Assembly (NCBI RefSeq): GCF_965227725.1 | Contig: NZ_CBDDGH010000001.1 | Coordinates: 248,001-312,000, forward strand | DNA: 64,000 nucleotides | Direction of reading: 5' to 3' | Source: Shimia sp965227725 | Lineage (GTDB): Bacteria; Pseudomonadota; Alphaproteobacteria; Rhodobacterales; Rhodobacteraceae | Shown here: positions 16,073-24,673 of the stretch, one piece after another | How positions within the stretch are numbered: position 1 is the first letter of the stretch | Layout: every line of letters begins with the position of its first letter | Program-made: the position numbers and the translations under genes | Notes under the pieces: model-generated | What the model was told of the DNA's origin: nothing | What the model saw: only the letters and a program-made list of their open reading frames with translations | Databases searched by the model: none

Positions 16073-18139
16073 ATGCGGGTTCTCGTCACAATTTTCATGC
16101 TACTGGTTACCGCCGCTCAGGCCGAAGTTCTTACCAAGAATGAGCTCTCGGAACTTGTTATTCCCCCTTACAGTCTGGGCGATCAGGTGAATGACAAAGG
16201 GCTGTGGGAACTCGATAATTCAGGCGGTCAACATGCAGGCTACATCTTTGAAACAGAGCCGCTGGCCCCTTTGCCCGGTTTCGCCGGCGCCCCAATCAAC
16301 GTGTTGGTGACCCTCGACCTTGAGGGCAACTATCTGGATATGCGGCTCTTGCAGCACAACGAGCCTATATTTGTGTCCGGTCTCGGCAACGCCGCTTTCC
16401 ACAAGTTCTTTGAGCAATACCGCGGCCATAACATCGCATCCTCTCTTGTGGTTGGGACACCCTATGGCGATGCAGGAAGCGCAAGTGGTTCACTGGTCTA
16501 CCTTGATGGGGTGACCAAGGCGACGGCAAGCGTGCGGATCGCCCATGAGTCCATTCTGGCGGCAACCACACAGATTGCGCGCGAGAAAATGCAGGGTGTC
16601 GCCGCCGGTCCGCCTGCACATCCAAACCAAGATTTTGTCGAAGACCTGACTTGGGACGCTCTGGTTGAACAGGGCCTCGCCCAGCGCTTCCTGGTCACCA
16701 ACGCCGAGATCGAAGCTGTGTTTGAAGGCACCCTCTGGGCTGATGACGATCCTGAAGCGCAAGATGATCCTAATGGTGCCTATCTTGACCTCTGGATCGT
16801 CGATGTCGGCCCTCCTTCAATCGCGCGAGCAGTTCTGGACGAAGACACCTTTGCAGAGCTTCAGGGATTTCTTGAAATCTCAGACTTTGACGAACCGCTG
16901 CTATTGCTGGAAGCGGGGCGCCATGGGTTGGTTTCCGAAGACTTCATCCGCAACACCTCTCCTGACTGGCTGTCAGCGGAGCAATTTGGCCTGCCTGTCG
17001 CCCTGCGAGACAGCGACCTGTTTGTCGATCTCCACCGTGATTTGCCCGATCACCTGCACGATGCCACCGCGATGATCCTGCGCACGGACAGACGGCTTGG
17101 CTTTGACCCCACTTCAGAGTGGCAGCTTAATGTGCTGGCGTTGCGCGAACACGGCTCTTTCATGCCGCAAATCGGCAGTGAAACACTCTCTGTCACACAT
17201 TCCACCGACGCGCGTTTTTTCACACGCCCCGAAGTCCCCAAGCCGTTGCCCCCATGGCGCGAAGCGCTGCGCAACCGGCAAGCCGACCTGATTGTTCTTG
17301 GCGTCAGCCTCATCGCTCTGTTCGCCGCTCTGTTTTTCAAGATGAACGCACTCGCCAGCTGGCGCTGGTTCACCCCGGCGCGGTTGACCTTTCTGGCCGT
17401 CATGACCGGCTTCGTGGGGTTCTGGGGGCAAGGACAGCTGTCGATTGTCACTGTCATCGGAGTTTTGCGCACCGCTTGGGAAGGAGGCACTTACGCCTTT
17501 CTGCTCTACGACCCCTTCTCACTTCTGGTTTGGGGCGCCGCCATTATCGGGTTTATCCTCTGGGGACGTGCTCTTTTCTGCGGCTGGCTTTGCCCCTTTG
17601 GCGCGTTGCAGGAATTCGCGCACCATATTGGCCGTGCATTGCGCCTTCCAGAAATTGAACCCTCAGCACTCTGGGACAAACGCCTAAAGGCTTTAAAATA
17701 TGTCATTCTTGCCAGCTTGGTGGGGTTGATATTCATATCCCCTCAACACATCGACAAAGCGGCAGAAGTCGAGCCGTTCAAAACTGCAATCACCACCTTC
17801 TTCATTCGCGAATGGTATTACGTTGCCTACGCTGTCGGGCTGCTACTGCTCTCAACCGTGCTTTTCAAAGGCTTCTGCCGCTATGTCTGCCCATTGGGGG
17901 CCTTCATGGCGATTGGCGGCCTTCTGCGCGGACGTGACTGGATTGCGCGCCGCGAAGAATGCGGCTCCCCCTGCCAACTCTGCAAAGTACGCTGCAACTA
18001 CAAATCCATCGCCCCCAAAGGACAGATCCAATATTCAGAGTGCTTCGGCTGTTTGGATTGCGTAACCATCCACGACGACGCTCAGACGTGTGTGCCGCTG
18101 GTCCTCGCCGCACGGTCACGCGAACGTATGTCCGCCTGA
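16073..18139 (+). CDS. NosR/NirI-like FMN and Fe-S membrane protein
   Basis: 688 residues. The order is a signal peptide (1-17), a periplasmic FMN-binding-like domain (candidate attachment segment DGVTKATAS, about 145-151), a further periplasmic region, about five or six transmembrane segments from residue 405, and cytoplasmic cysteine motifs. Those motifs are CGWLCP (C503, C507), CRYVCP (C602, C606), and ferredoxin-like clusters at C630-C641 and C657-C663. NosR passes electrons across the membrane for nitrous oxide reduction, but no nos gene is near. Here it is embedded in an alcohol dehydrogenase locus, so it may move electrons between the quinol or cytoplasmic side and the periplasm for that pathway. 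That role is inference. Confidence 0.85.
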   Translation: MRVLVTIFMLLVTAAQAEVLTKNELSELVIPPYSLGDQVNDKGLWELDNSGGQHAGYIFETEPLAPLPGFAGAPINVLVTLDLEGNYLDMRLLQHNEPIFVSGLGNAAFHKFFEQYRGHNIASSLVVGTPYGDAGSASGSLVYLDGVTKATASVRIAHESILAATTQIAREKMQGVAAGPPAHPNQDFVEDLTWDALVEQGLAQRFLVTNAEIEAVFEGTLWADDDPEAQDDPNGAYLDLWIVDVGPPSIARAVLDEDTFAELQGFLEISDFDEPLLLLEAGRHGLVSEDFIRNTSPDWLSAEQFGLPVALRDSDLFVDLHRDLPDHLHDATAMILRTDRRLGFDPTSEWQLNVLALREHGSFMPQIGSETLSVTHSTDARFFTRPEVPKPLPPWREALRNRQADLIVLGVSLIALFAALFFKMNALASWRWFTPARLTFLAVMTGFVGFWGQGQLSIVTVIGVLRTAWEGGTYAFLLYDPFSLLVWGAAIIGFILWGRALFCGWLCPFGALQEFAHHIGRALRLPEIEPSALWDKRLKALKYVILASLVGLIFISPQHIDKAAEVEPFKTAITTFFIREWYYVAYAVGLLLLSTVLFKGFCRYVCPLGAFMAIGGLLRGRDWIARREECGSPCQLCKVRCNYKSIAPKGQIQYSECFGCLDCVTIHDDAQTCVPLVLAARSRERMSA

Positions 18140-18164
18140 CGAGGCGCTCGTTTGCACTTAAATC

Positions 18165-19058
18165 TTAGCGTTCAGGCGGCAAATGGGTCAGCCCATAACC
18201 GGCAAAGATCTCTGCGATCCGCCCATCCTGCAAGGCCGCATAAATCGCATCATCAACCGAATAGCTGAGTGGTCGATAGCGGAAATTCACGCCCAACCCG
18301 ATGGTCCATTTGCCAACTGCAAAGCCCGGCAACGGCGGCTGATGCACGCCGACACCGTCGCCTGCTCCGTATTCCAGCTGCGCCAGCGGCCCCATCGCGG
18401 CCATCACCTCACCAGCCTGCAAGGCCGCCATTGCCCCGGCCATCGAAGGAAAGCGGTGGATCTTGTCACCACCGCCCCGACCGCCAATCAGGCTCGTCAG
18501 GTAGAAGTCTGCGATCGAGTCATTTTCGACCGCCACAGTGTCAAATCGGAAATATGCCGGAACCGGCTTATCCTCGGGATATTTAGCCTCATCATAAGCA
18601 ATCGCAATCGTTTCCGAGGCATACTGCCCTGTGAACACCACCTGCTCGACGCGGCAGGTGAATTCGCTGTCATAAGGCACACGCAACATCACATTGGAAA
18701 CTGCGCCCCCGACAATTGGCCCCTTCCACAACGTGTTGCGCAGATCAGCCTCAAGGTTTTCATCAGGCGACACAAATTTGAACCTGGCTTTGACGCCGAG
18801 GTCCTCAGCGATAAGCTCGCCAATCTTGACATCGATCCCGGCAGCTGCGCCATTTTCTTCAAAGGAATAGGGCGGGAAATCCTCGTAGACCGCGAACTCG
18901 ATCCACCCCCGCTCCTGGATGGTGTCCAGATCTACGCCCACAATATCCCGGCTCGCGTTTTGCGGCTTGGGTTGGGGGATATGGTTCTCACAACGCGCCT
19001 GCGCCAACCCGGGAAAGGCCAGCGCTGCACATATCAAAACATGGGAGTATATCTTCAC
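18165..19058 (-). CDS. Quinoprotein dehydrogenase-associated binding protein (XoxJ/MoxJ-like)
   Basis: 297 residues with a signal peptide ending near AQA (residues 1-21) and a family-3 periplasmic binding fold. Motifs include WIEFAVYEDFPPYSF and GIDVKIGELIAEDLGV. MoxJ/XoxJ proteins are made next to PQQ alcohol dehydrogenases and are thought to help maturation of the enzyme rather than import a solute. It starts with GTG directly after the cytochrome c stop codon (TAAGTG), so the two are translationally coupled. Four cysteines may form disulfides. Confidence 0.85.
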   Translation of the reverse strand: MKIYSHVLICAALAFPGLAQARCENHIPQPKPQNASRDIVGVDLDTIQERGWIEFAVYEDFPPYSFEENGAAAGIDVKIGELIAEDLGVKARFKFVSPDENLEADLRNTLWKGPIVGGAVSNVMLRVPYDSEFTCRVEQVVFTGQYASETIAIAYDEAKYPEDKPVPAYFRFDTVAVENDSIADFYLTSLIGGRGGGDKIHRFPSMAGAMAALQAGEVMAAMGPLAQLEYGAGDGVGVHQPPLPGFAVGKWTIGLGVNFRYRPLSYSVDDAIYAALQDGRIAEIFAGYGLTHLPPER

Positions 19059-19739
19059 TTACTGTGCCGCCGATAGTCCAATGGTGAGTGCTTCATGAGC
19101 ACTTTTGACGTCAACGACCTCTGCCGCAAGATATTTTGCCGCCCGAAACGGCGCACTGTCCGCCACCGGCGCCCCTGAGCCCGTTTCAACACCAGAAGCA
19201 ATCTGCGCCAGTTCCACCTGCAACGCACTGACGTCTCCCGCACCACCAGTCTCAATCGATACCAGCGCGTCGCGAATTTCTTTGAGTCTTGGCGTCACAT
19301 CATCCAGCGCGCCATCGTCGGGACGGGCCTCGATATAGGTCCGGATTGCCCAAGCCGCTTTCTGCCCCAGCAACTCGTCAAAAGCAGGCATCTTGGTGAT
19401 CCCGTTCTGCGTATAGCCATATCGGAACCGCTCCACATACCATTCATCCCCGTATTCTTCGGCTTCCAGATAGCGCAGATCCGGGGCCAGACCACCAGAA
19501 ATCACCTCCAGGCCATGACAGCGCGCACAATTCTGATTGTAGCCTGACGCCCCAATCCGCACGGCCTCAGACCACACCTCTTCGCCCATGGCCCGATACG
19601 GATTTTCGATCAGCCATTCGTCACCCACATCCGGCAATGCCTCCGTGTTCACCGGCTGCGGGGCCACATCTCCATGCCCAAAAACAGACGTTGCGCTCAG
19701 CGCCACCACTGAAATTGCCATCACAACCCGATTTGCCAT
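19059..19739 (-). CDS. Periplasmic cytochrome c (PedF/XoxG-like)
   Basis: 226 residues with a signal peptide (MANRVVMAISVVALSATSVFG) and a single haem site CARCH at 71-75. A distal methionine is likely in GITKMPAFDELLGQKAAWAIRTYI, the usual class I arrangement. It is the likely electron acceptor of the PQQ dehydrogenase encoded at 25928. The C-terminal about 90 residues extend beyond the haem domain as a helical tail. The ATG at 19739 has a good ribosome-binding site (GGAGGG). It is first in a two-gene unit with the XoxJ-like gene, divergent from the ABC locus at 19885. Confidence 0.88.
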   Translation of the reverse strand: MANRVVMAISVVALSATSVFGHGDVAPQPVNTEALPDVGDEWLIENPYRAMGEEVWSEAVRIGASGYNQNCARCHGLEVISGGLAPDLRYLEAEEYGDEWYVERFRYGYTQNGITKMPAFDELLGQKAAWAIRTYIEARPDDGALDDVTPRLKEIRDALVSIETGGAGDVSALQVELAQIASGVETGSGAPVADSAPFRAAKYLAAEVVDVKSAHEALTIGLSAAQ

Positions 19740-19808
19740 GAGACCCTCCATAGACAGTTTACACAAGTTGCTCATGTTCTAGAGCGGGGTTCGGGCACGC
19801 GGCTATTA

Positions 19809-19847
19809 GACCAAAGTTTCGATTAGGCACCTCTTTCGACTAAAGTC
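19809..19847. promoter_or_regulatory. Two candidate regulator sites, GACCAAAGTT and GACTAAAGTC
   Basis: Two copies at 19809-19818 and 19838-19847, 29 bp apart, in the 145-nt region between the divergent cytochrome c gene and the binding-protein gene at 19885. TTTCGAYTA also repeats around them. The second copy has the symmetric form GAC-N4-GTC. The likely function is joint control of both transcription units. Confidence 0.4.
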
Positions 19848-19884
19848 CTATGGTGCCGCAAATGCGTCTAGATAGCCTGCAGCC

Positions 19885-21057
19885 ATGAGTATTTTGAAAC
19901 CCATTGCTGTTGCAGCGCTGCTAGCCTTTGGATTGAGCGCCGCCGCCTCGGCCGAGATCAATGTGAACATACACTATCTCAAGGTCGAACGAGCGTTGCC
20001 CCCGACCTTATCAAACCTCGACCCTGTGCCAGAAAACCTTGGTGTTTCCGGAGCAGAGGTGGCGCTCAAAGACAACGCCACCACCGGTCGTTTTCTCGGT
20101 CATGACTACGCCTTGGAAACCATCGAGGTCTATTTGGGAGAGGATCCCCTTGCCAGTGCGAAGCAAGCACTTGAAACAACCCCGCTCCTCCTCATCGACG
20201 CCCCAGCAGCGATCGTCACGGCAATTGCTGATCTGCCTGAAGCACAATCCGCGCTGCTTTTTAACGTTACTGCCCCTGACAATACACTTCGTCGCGAAAA
20301 CTGCCGCCGCAATGTGCTACACACCGCGCCCAGCCTCGCGATGCGCACCGATGCATTAGCACAGTTCTTCGTCAAACGCCGCTGGGACCGGCTCGCGTTG
20401 ATCGAAGGCACCTATGCGCAAGATCAATCCTACGCAAACGCGCTGCGCGAAAGCCTTACCAAATTTGGCCTCGGTTTGAGATCATCAAAGACATGGGCCT
20501 TTGACGCTGACATGCGCCGCAATGCAGCCCAAGAAGTGCCCCTCTTCACACAAGAGCTGAAAGACCATGATGTTCTGCTCGTGGCCGATGAAGTCCATGA
20601 TTTTGGGCGCTACATCGCCTTCAACACCTGGGAGCCACGCCCAATTGCCGGCTCAGAAGGCATGACAGCCACCGCTTGGGCACCTGTGGTAGAACAATGG
20701 GGGGCAGCCCAGCTCCAGTCGCGTTTTGAAAAGGCGGCAGAGCGTAAGATGCTCCCTCAAGACTACGCAGCCTGGGCAGCTGTGCGCGCGATTGGCGAGG
20801 CTGTCACCCGCACGAGTTCCGCAGATCTGCAAACCCTACGTGCGTTCATTCTCAGCCCCGAGTTTGAATTGGCGGGATTTAAAGGCCGCCCCCTGTCCTT
20901 TCGCCCCTGGAACGGTCAGCTGCGCCAACCGATCCCGCTGACACATTCCCGCGCCCTGGTGGCCATGGCGCCACTCGAAGGCTTTCTGCACCCAGTCTCC
21001 GAGCTCGACACTTTGGGTCAGGATCAGCCCGAAACCACTTGCACGGCTTTTGAATAG
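19885..21057 (+). CDS. PQQ-associated ABC binding protein
   Basis: 390 residues with a signal peptide (ILKPIAVAALLAFGLSAAASA) and a Leu/Ile/Val-type binding fold. The family is the one found with PQQ-dependent alcohol catabolism clusters (PQQ_ABC_bind). Homologues in Pseudomonas (PedA1A2BC locus) and Methylorubrum (lut locus) belong to transporters needed for lanthanide-dependent growth. It heads a five-gene run (19885-24077) with very tight spacing: beta-propeller, small acidic protein, ATPase and permease. The ligand is unknown; a lanthanide complex or a dehydrogenase-related compound is plausible. Confidence 0.82.
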   Translation: MSILKPIAVAALLAFGLSAAASAEINVNIHYLKVERALPPTLSNLDPVPENLGVSGAEVALKDNATTGRFLGHDYALETIEVYLGEDPLASAKQALETTPLLLIDAPAAIVTAIADLPEAQSALLFNVTAPDNTLRRENCRRNVLHTAPSLAMRTDALAQFFVKRRWDRLALIEGTYAQDQSYANALRESLTKFGLGLRSSKTWAFDADMRRNAAQEVPLFTQELKDHDVLLVADEVHDFGRYIAFNTWEPRPIAGSEGMTATAWAPVVEQWGAAQLQSRFEKAAERKMLPQDYAAWAAVRAIGEAVTRTSSADLQTLRAFILSPEFELAGFKGRPLSFRPWNGQLRQPIPLTHSRALVAMAPLEGFLHPVSELDTLGQDQPETTCTAFE

Positions 21058-21067
21058 GAGGTCCGCC

Positions 21068-22048
21068 ATGCCTTTGCTGCCCAACACCGCCAAATCAACC
21101 GCCTTGGCTCTTTGCCTTGCGCTGCCTTTCAGTCCTGCACAGGCCGAAGAGATTTGGATCTCCAACGAAAAGGACGACACGATATCGGTCATAGATGTCG
21201 CCACTCTAGAGGTCGTCCGCACCATCGAAACCGGAGAGCGCCCCCGCGGCATCACCTTCAGCCATGACCACAAGGTCCTCTACATCTGCGCCTCAGACAG
21301 CGATGCTGTTCAGGTGATGGATCCTGAAACCGGAAAGATCCTGCACGACCTGCCTTCTGGTGAAGATCCGGAACAGTTTGTGCTGCACCCAGACAACCGC
21401 CACCTCTACATCGCGAACGAAGACGACGCGATCACAACGGTGGTGGACGTAGAGACCCGTAAGGTTGTAGCCCAAATTGATGTAGGGATCGAACCCGAAG
21501 GCATGGCTGTCTCACCCGATGGCAAATACGCCATCACCACGTCGGAAACGACCAATATGGCACATTGGATCGACACTGAAACTCAGGAACTCGTGGCCAA
21601 TACCCTTGTCGATTCACGCCCACGTCATGCCGAATTTGCGGCTGGCGGCTCCGAACTTTGGGTAAGTGCTGAGATTGGAGGCACCCTCTCGGTTTTTGAT
21701 GTGGAGAGCAAAGCCGAGAAGGCCAAAATCGAGTTTGAAGTAAAAGGCGTTCATCCGGACCGTGTGCAGCCTGTTGGCTTTGAATTTACCGGCGACGAGA
21801 AAACAGCCTTCGTCGCACTCGGTCCCTCCAATCACGTCGCCGTCGTGAATGCCGAAACCTTCGAGGTTGAAGAGTACATTCTGGTTGGGCGTCGTGTCTG
21901 GCACATGGCTTTCAACACGGACAAATCTCTCTTGTTCACGACAAACGGTGTCTCCGGCGATGTGACCGTGATTGACGTGGCCGAACGCGCCGCAGTGAAG
22001 ACCATTAAGGTCGGTCGCTTCCCTTGGGGCGCGGCGCTGCGTCCCTAA
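21068..22048 (+). CDS. PQQ-associated YVTN beta-propeller protein
   Basis: 326 residues with a signal peptide (ALCLALPFSPAQA). About seven repeats follow the YVTN pattern, for example NEKDDTISVIDVATLEVVRTIETGERPRG and VSPDGKYAI. It is a periplasmic seven-bladed propeller of the family that accompanies the PQQ-associated ABC system. The ATG at 21068 follows an ideal AGGAGGT site overlapping the previous stop codon; a TTG earlier in frame is unlikely. Its acidic blades (NEDDAITTVVD) could bind metal ions; that is speculation consistent with the lanthanide context. Confidence 0.85.
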   Translation: MPLLPNTAKSTALALCLALPFSPAQAEEIWISNEKDDTISVIDVATLEVVRTIETGERPRGITFSHDHKVLYICASDSDAVQVMDPETGKILHDLPSGEDPEQFVLHPDNRHLYIANEDDAITTVVDVETRKVVAQIDVGIEPEGMAVSPDGKYAITTSETTNMAHWIDTETQELVANTLVDSRPRHAEFAAGGSELWVSAEIGGTLSVFDVESKAEKAKIEFEVKGVHPDRVQPVGFEFTGDEKTAFVALGPSNHVAVVNAETFEVEEYILVGRRVWHMAFNTDKSLLFTTNGVSGDVTVIDVAERAAVKTIKVGRFPWGAALRP

Positions 22049-22123
22049 GCAAAAAAACCGACAATGCACCGACGCGATAACGACGCAATACATACGCAAT
22101 ACCGACCACAAAATGAGGGCAAA

Positions 22124-22579
22124 ATGACTTTCTTACGCACATTGATTTCCGTGACCGCCATGGCCTGTCTGGCTGCAACCGGTGCCTTTGCTGATGACGA
22201 TGATGATGACGGTTTTGGTCTTGCTGGCATCCTCTCTGCCAAAAACAAAAAGGACCTACCCCCCATCACTCTCAGCGCGGGTGTGCCGCTTTCTGAAGAG
22301 AATTGGGAACTAAAATCAGGCACTTATTATGAATTTGAGATCGAGGCAGACGGCAGCCAAGAACTTGCCCTTGTCGGCGCAGAGTTCTTTCGCGCCATTT
22401 GGATTGATGAAATCGTGATCGAGGGTTTGGAAATCCGCCCGCTTGGTCTGGACTCCGTAGAGTTTGACGAAGCAGGCGCAATGGAGATAGGCTTTTTGGC
22501 AATAAAGCCAGGCAGTTACCACATGAAAATCCCCGGATCGACTGGCGAAACCCAACGCATTGAAATCGAAATCAAGTGA
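22124..22579 (+). CDS. Small secreted protein with poly-aspartate segment
   Basis: 151 residues. The signal peptide MTFLRTLISVTAMACLAATGAF is followed at once by a run of six aspartates (ADDDDDDGFG), then a beta-rich, probably cupredoxin-like or immunoglobulin-like domain (ELKSGTYYEFEIEADGSQELALVG). No copper ligand set is obvious. The stop overlaps the GTG of the ATPase gene (GTGA). Its position inside the PQQ-associated ABC operon and its acidic N-terminus suggest a periplasmic metal-binding or chaperone role, perhaps for lanthanide or calcium. I do not recognise a named family. Confidence 0.65.
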   Translation: MTFLRTLISVTAMACLAATGAFADDDDDDGFGLAGILSAKNKKDLPPITLSAGVPLSEENWELKSGTYYEFEIEADGSQELALVGAEFFRAIWIDEIVIEGLEIRPLGLDSVEFDEAGAMEIGFLAIKPGSYHMKIPGSTGETQRIEIEIK

Positions 22580-23289
22580 GCCTGAGTGTCAAAGGACTGT
22601 CCTACGACTACGGCGCAAAAAAAGCGCTGGATGACGTGTCCTTTGACGTCGCTTCTGGCACATTCTGCGCTTTACTCGGCCCAAACGGAGCCGGAAAAAC
22701 AACGCTTTTTTCGATACTTACCAGATTGTTCACAGCACAGTCAGGCACGATTGAAATCGCGGGACAAGACCTCTCCCAAAAGCCTCTTTCAGCGCTAAAG
22801 CAGATCGGTGTGGTTTTTCAACAGCCAACGCTGGATCTTGATCTGACCGTCTACCGCAACCTCAAGTATTTCGCCGCTCTTCAAGGACTTTCCGGGACCC
22901 ACGCTGAGAACAAGATCATGGAATCCCTTGAGAAAATGTCGATGGCGGACCGTGCGGGAGAGACGGTTCGTAAGCTCAATGGCGGACACCGCAGGCGCGC
23001 TGAGATCGCCAGATCTCTGATACACGACCCGAAGGTCCTGCTCTTTGACGAACCCACCGTGGGCCTCGACGCTGCCAGCCGCTCAGCAATCACCAAACAT
23101 GCACACGCGCTGGCGGAAGAAGGCTATACCGTACTTTGGGCAACACATCTAGCGGACGAAATATCTCCAAAAGATCAATTGGTTATCCTCCAAAAAGGTG
23201 CCATTTTAGCCAACGACAATGCCAAGAACATAACGGGCGACAGCTCACTCACTGAAACCTTTCTTGAAATCACCGGAGCTGAAGCGTGA
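22576..23289 (+). CDS. PQQ-associated ABC transporter ATPase
   Basis: 237 residues. Walker A is GPNGAGKTT (about 36-44), the Q-loop is VVFQQPTLDLDLT, the signature is LNGGHRRRAEIARSL, and Walker B is VLLFDEPTVGLD. The signature LNGGH deviates from LSGGQ, as usual in ABC-2 exporter ATPases. It starts with GTG overlapping the previous stop by 4 nt and overlaps the permease by 4 nt. It should power the permease encoded next. The pair resembles LutE-LutF and the Ped ABC transporter. Confidence 0.88.
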   Translation: MSLSVKGLSYDYGAKKALDDVSFDVASGTFCALLGPNGAGKTTLFSILTRLFTAQSGTIEIAGQDLSQKPLSALKQIGVVFQQPTLDLDLTVYRNLKYFAALQGLSGTHAENKIMESLEKMSMADRAGETVRKLNGGHRRRAEIARSLIHDPKVLLFDEPTVGLDAASRSAITKHAHALAEEGYTVLWATHLADEISPKDQLVILQKGAILANDNAKNITGDSSLTETFLEITGAEA

Positions 23290-24077
23290 AACCATATTTT
23301 GTCGCGCTTCAAGCCATCGTCACACGCGAAGCACTGCGGTTCATCCAACAACGCGGGCGTTTTGTTGCAGCGCTCGTGCGCCCTCTCGTTTGGCTCTTCG
23401 TTTTTGCCGCTGGCTTTCGCGCAGCACTTGGCCTTTCCATCACGCCTCCGTACCAAACCTATATCCAATATGAGACCTACATTGTTCCCGGATTGTGCGG
23501 AATGATTATGCTTTTCAATGGGATGCAATCTTCCCTCAGCTTGGTATACGACCGCGAAATGGGGTCAATGCGATTGCTTTTAACCGCACCTTTGCCGCGC
23601 TGGTGGCTGCTCTTCTGCAGGCTCTTGGGCTCAACTATCATCTCGATTGCACAGGTCTACACCTTCCTACTAATCGCCGATCTCTATGGGCTACGCTGGC
23701 CCACTGTGGGATACCTTACTGTCTTACCAGCGCTGATTTTGACGGGCCTCATGCTTGGCGCACTAGGGTTGGCATTATCCAGCTTTATCAAGCAGCTAGA
23801 GAACTTCGCAGGTGTGATGAACTTCGTCATCTTCCCGATGTTCTTCTTATCGTCGGCACTGTATCCGCTTTGGAAAATGGCCGAAAGTTCGGAGCTTTTG
23901 CACGATATCTGCGCCGTAAATCCGTTTACACATGGGGTCGAACTGATCCGATTTGCCCTGCACCAACAGATCAACCTCCAAGCGACGTTTTGGGTTTTAC
24001 TCGCAACGCTCTGTTTTGGCACCCTCGCGATATGGGGATATGATCCTGCGCGCGGGATGAAGCGTCCAAGAGGTTAG
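23286..24077 (+). CDS. PQQ-associated ABC-2 type permease
   Basis: 263 residues with about six transmembrane segments and the ABC-2 pattern (MGSMRLLLTAPLPRWWLLFCRLLG; FFLSSALYPLWKMAE). ABC-2 permeases usually export, yet this operon also encodes a periplasmic binding protein, so the transport direction is not obvious. It starts with GTG in a 4-nt overlap with the ATPase. Its last codons converge with and overlap the minus-strand ATPase gene at 24074 by 4 nt. Confidence 0.87.
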   Translation: MKPYFVALQAIVTREALRFIQQRGRFVAALVRPLVWLFVFAAGFRAALGLSITPPYQTYIQYETYIVPGLCGMIMLFNGMQSSLSLVYDREMGSMRLLLTAPLPRWWLLFCRLLGSTIISIAQVYTFLLIADLYGLRWPTVGYLTVLPALILTGLMLGALGLALSSFIKQLENFAGVMNFVIFPMFFLSSALYPLWKMAESSELLHDICAVNPFTHGVELIRFALHQQINLQATFWVLLATLCFGTLAIWGYDPARGMKRPRG

Positions 24078-24673
24078 CAGAAGGTCGCTGGGCGTCCCTC
24101 CAAGCGCAAGACGCGATCTGCCAAGCGCTCTGCCTCCTTTGGGACATGTGTCACGAGAACCGTCGCCACATCGGTGCCACTCCGCAGTTCCTCAAACAGG
24201 CCCATCATCTCTTCCGCCAACGCTTCATCAAGCGAGACAAATGGCTCATCCATAAGCAAAACTTGCGGATCAGCGACAAAAGCGCGGGCAAGCGAAAGGC
24301 GCCTTTGCTGTCCGAGGGACAATTGCCCGGGAAAGCGATCTCCTAGCCCCTTCAGGCCGACATCAATGAGCTTTGCTTCAGCCTTTTGTGCACTGACCCC
24401 GGTTGCGAGGCATAAATTATCCCCCAAGCTACGCCATGGCAGCAATGTAGGCTCCTGAAAAACCATTGCGACACGCTCAGGCCTTTGGACTGTTCCGGAA
24501 AACCCGGTTTCCAGCCCAGCCAATATTCGCAATATGCTGGTTTTTCCAATACCCGAAGGCCCCGTAATTGCGACAGTTTCGCCTGCTGAAAGAGTCAAGG
24601 ACAGATCTGCCAAAATGGGCTGCCCTGATAAGGACAGCCCACGCAGATCTAGGTTAAGAACATTCTCAGACAC
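24074..24673 (-). CDS. NitT/TauT-type ABC importer ATPase
   Basis: 199 residues, short for an importer ATPase (usual 240-260). Walker A is GPSGIGKTS, the Q-loop is VFQEPTLLPWRSL, the signature is LSLGQQRRLSLARAF (LSLGQ), and Walker B is VLLMDEPF. All core motifs are intact; the C-terminal regulatory tail is missing. A GTG start overlaps the stop of the binding-protein gene by one base (TAGTG). The matching permease is at 15188, separated by the PQQ locus. Confidence 0.85.
   Translation of the reverse strand: MSENVLNLDLRGLSLSGQPILADLSLTLSAGETVAITGPSGIGKTSILRILAGLETGFSGTVQRPERVAMVFQEPTLLPWRSLGDNLCLATGVSAQKAEAKLIDVGLKGLGDRFPGQLSLGQQRRLSLARAFVADPQVLLMDEPFVSLDEALAEEMMGLFEELRSGTDVATVLVTHVPKEAERLADRVLRLEGRPATFC

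Noticed and set aside
16073..18139. Denitrification (nos) locus
   Set aside because: Only the NosR-like gene fits; nosZ, nosD, nosF and nosY are absent and the neighbours belong to PQQ alcohol oxidation.
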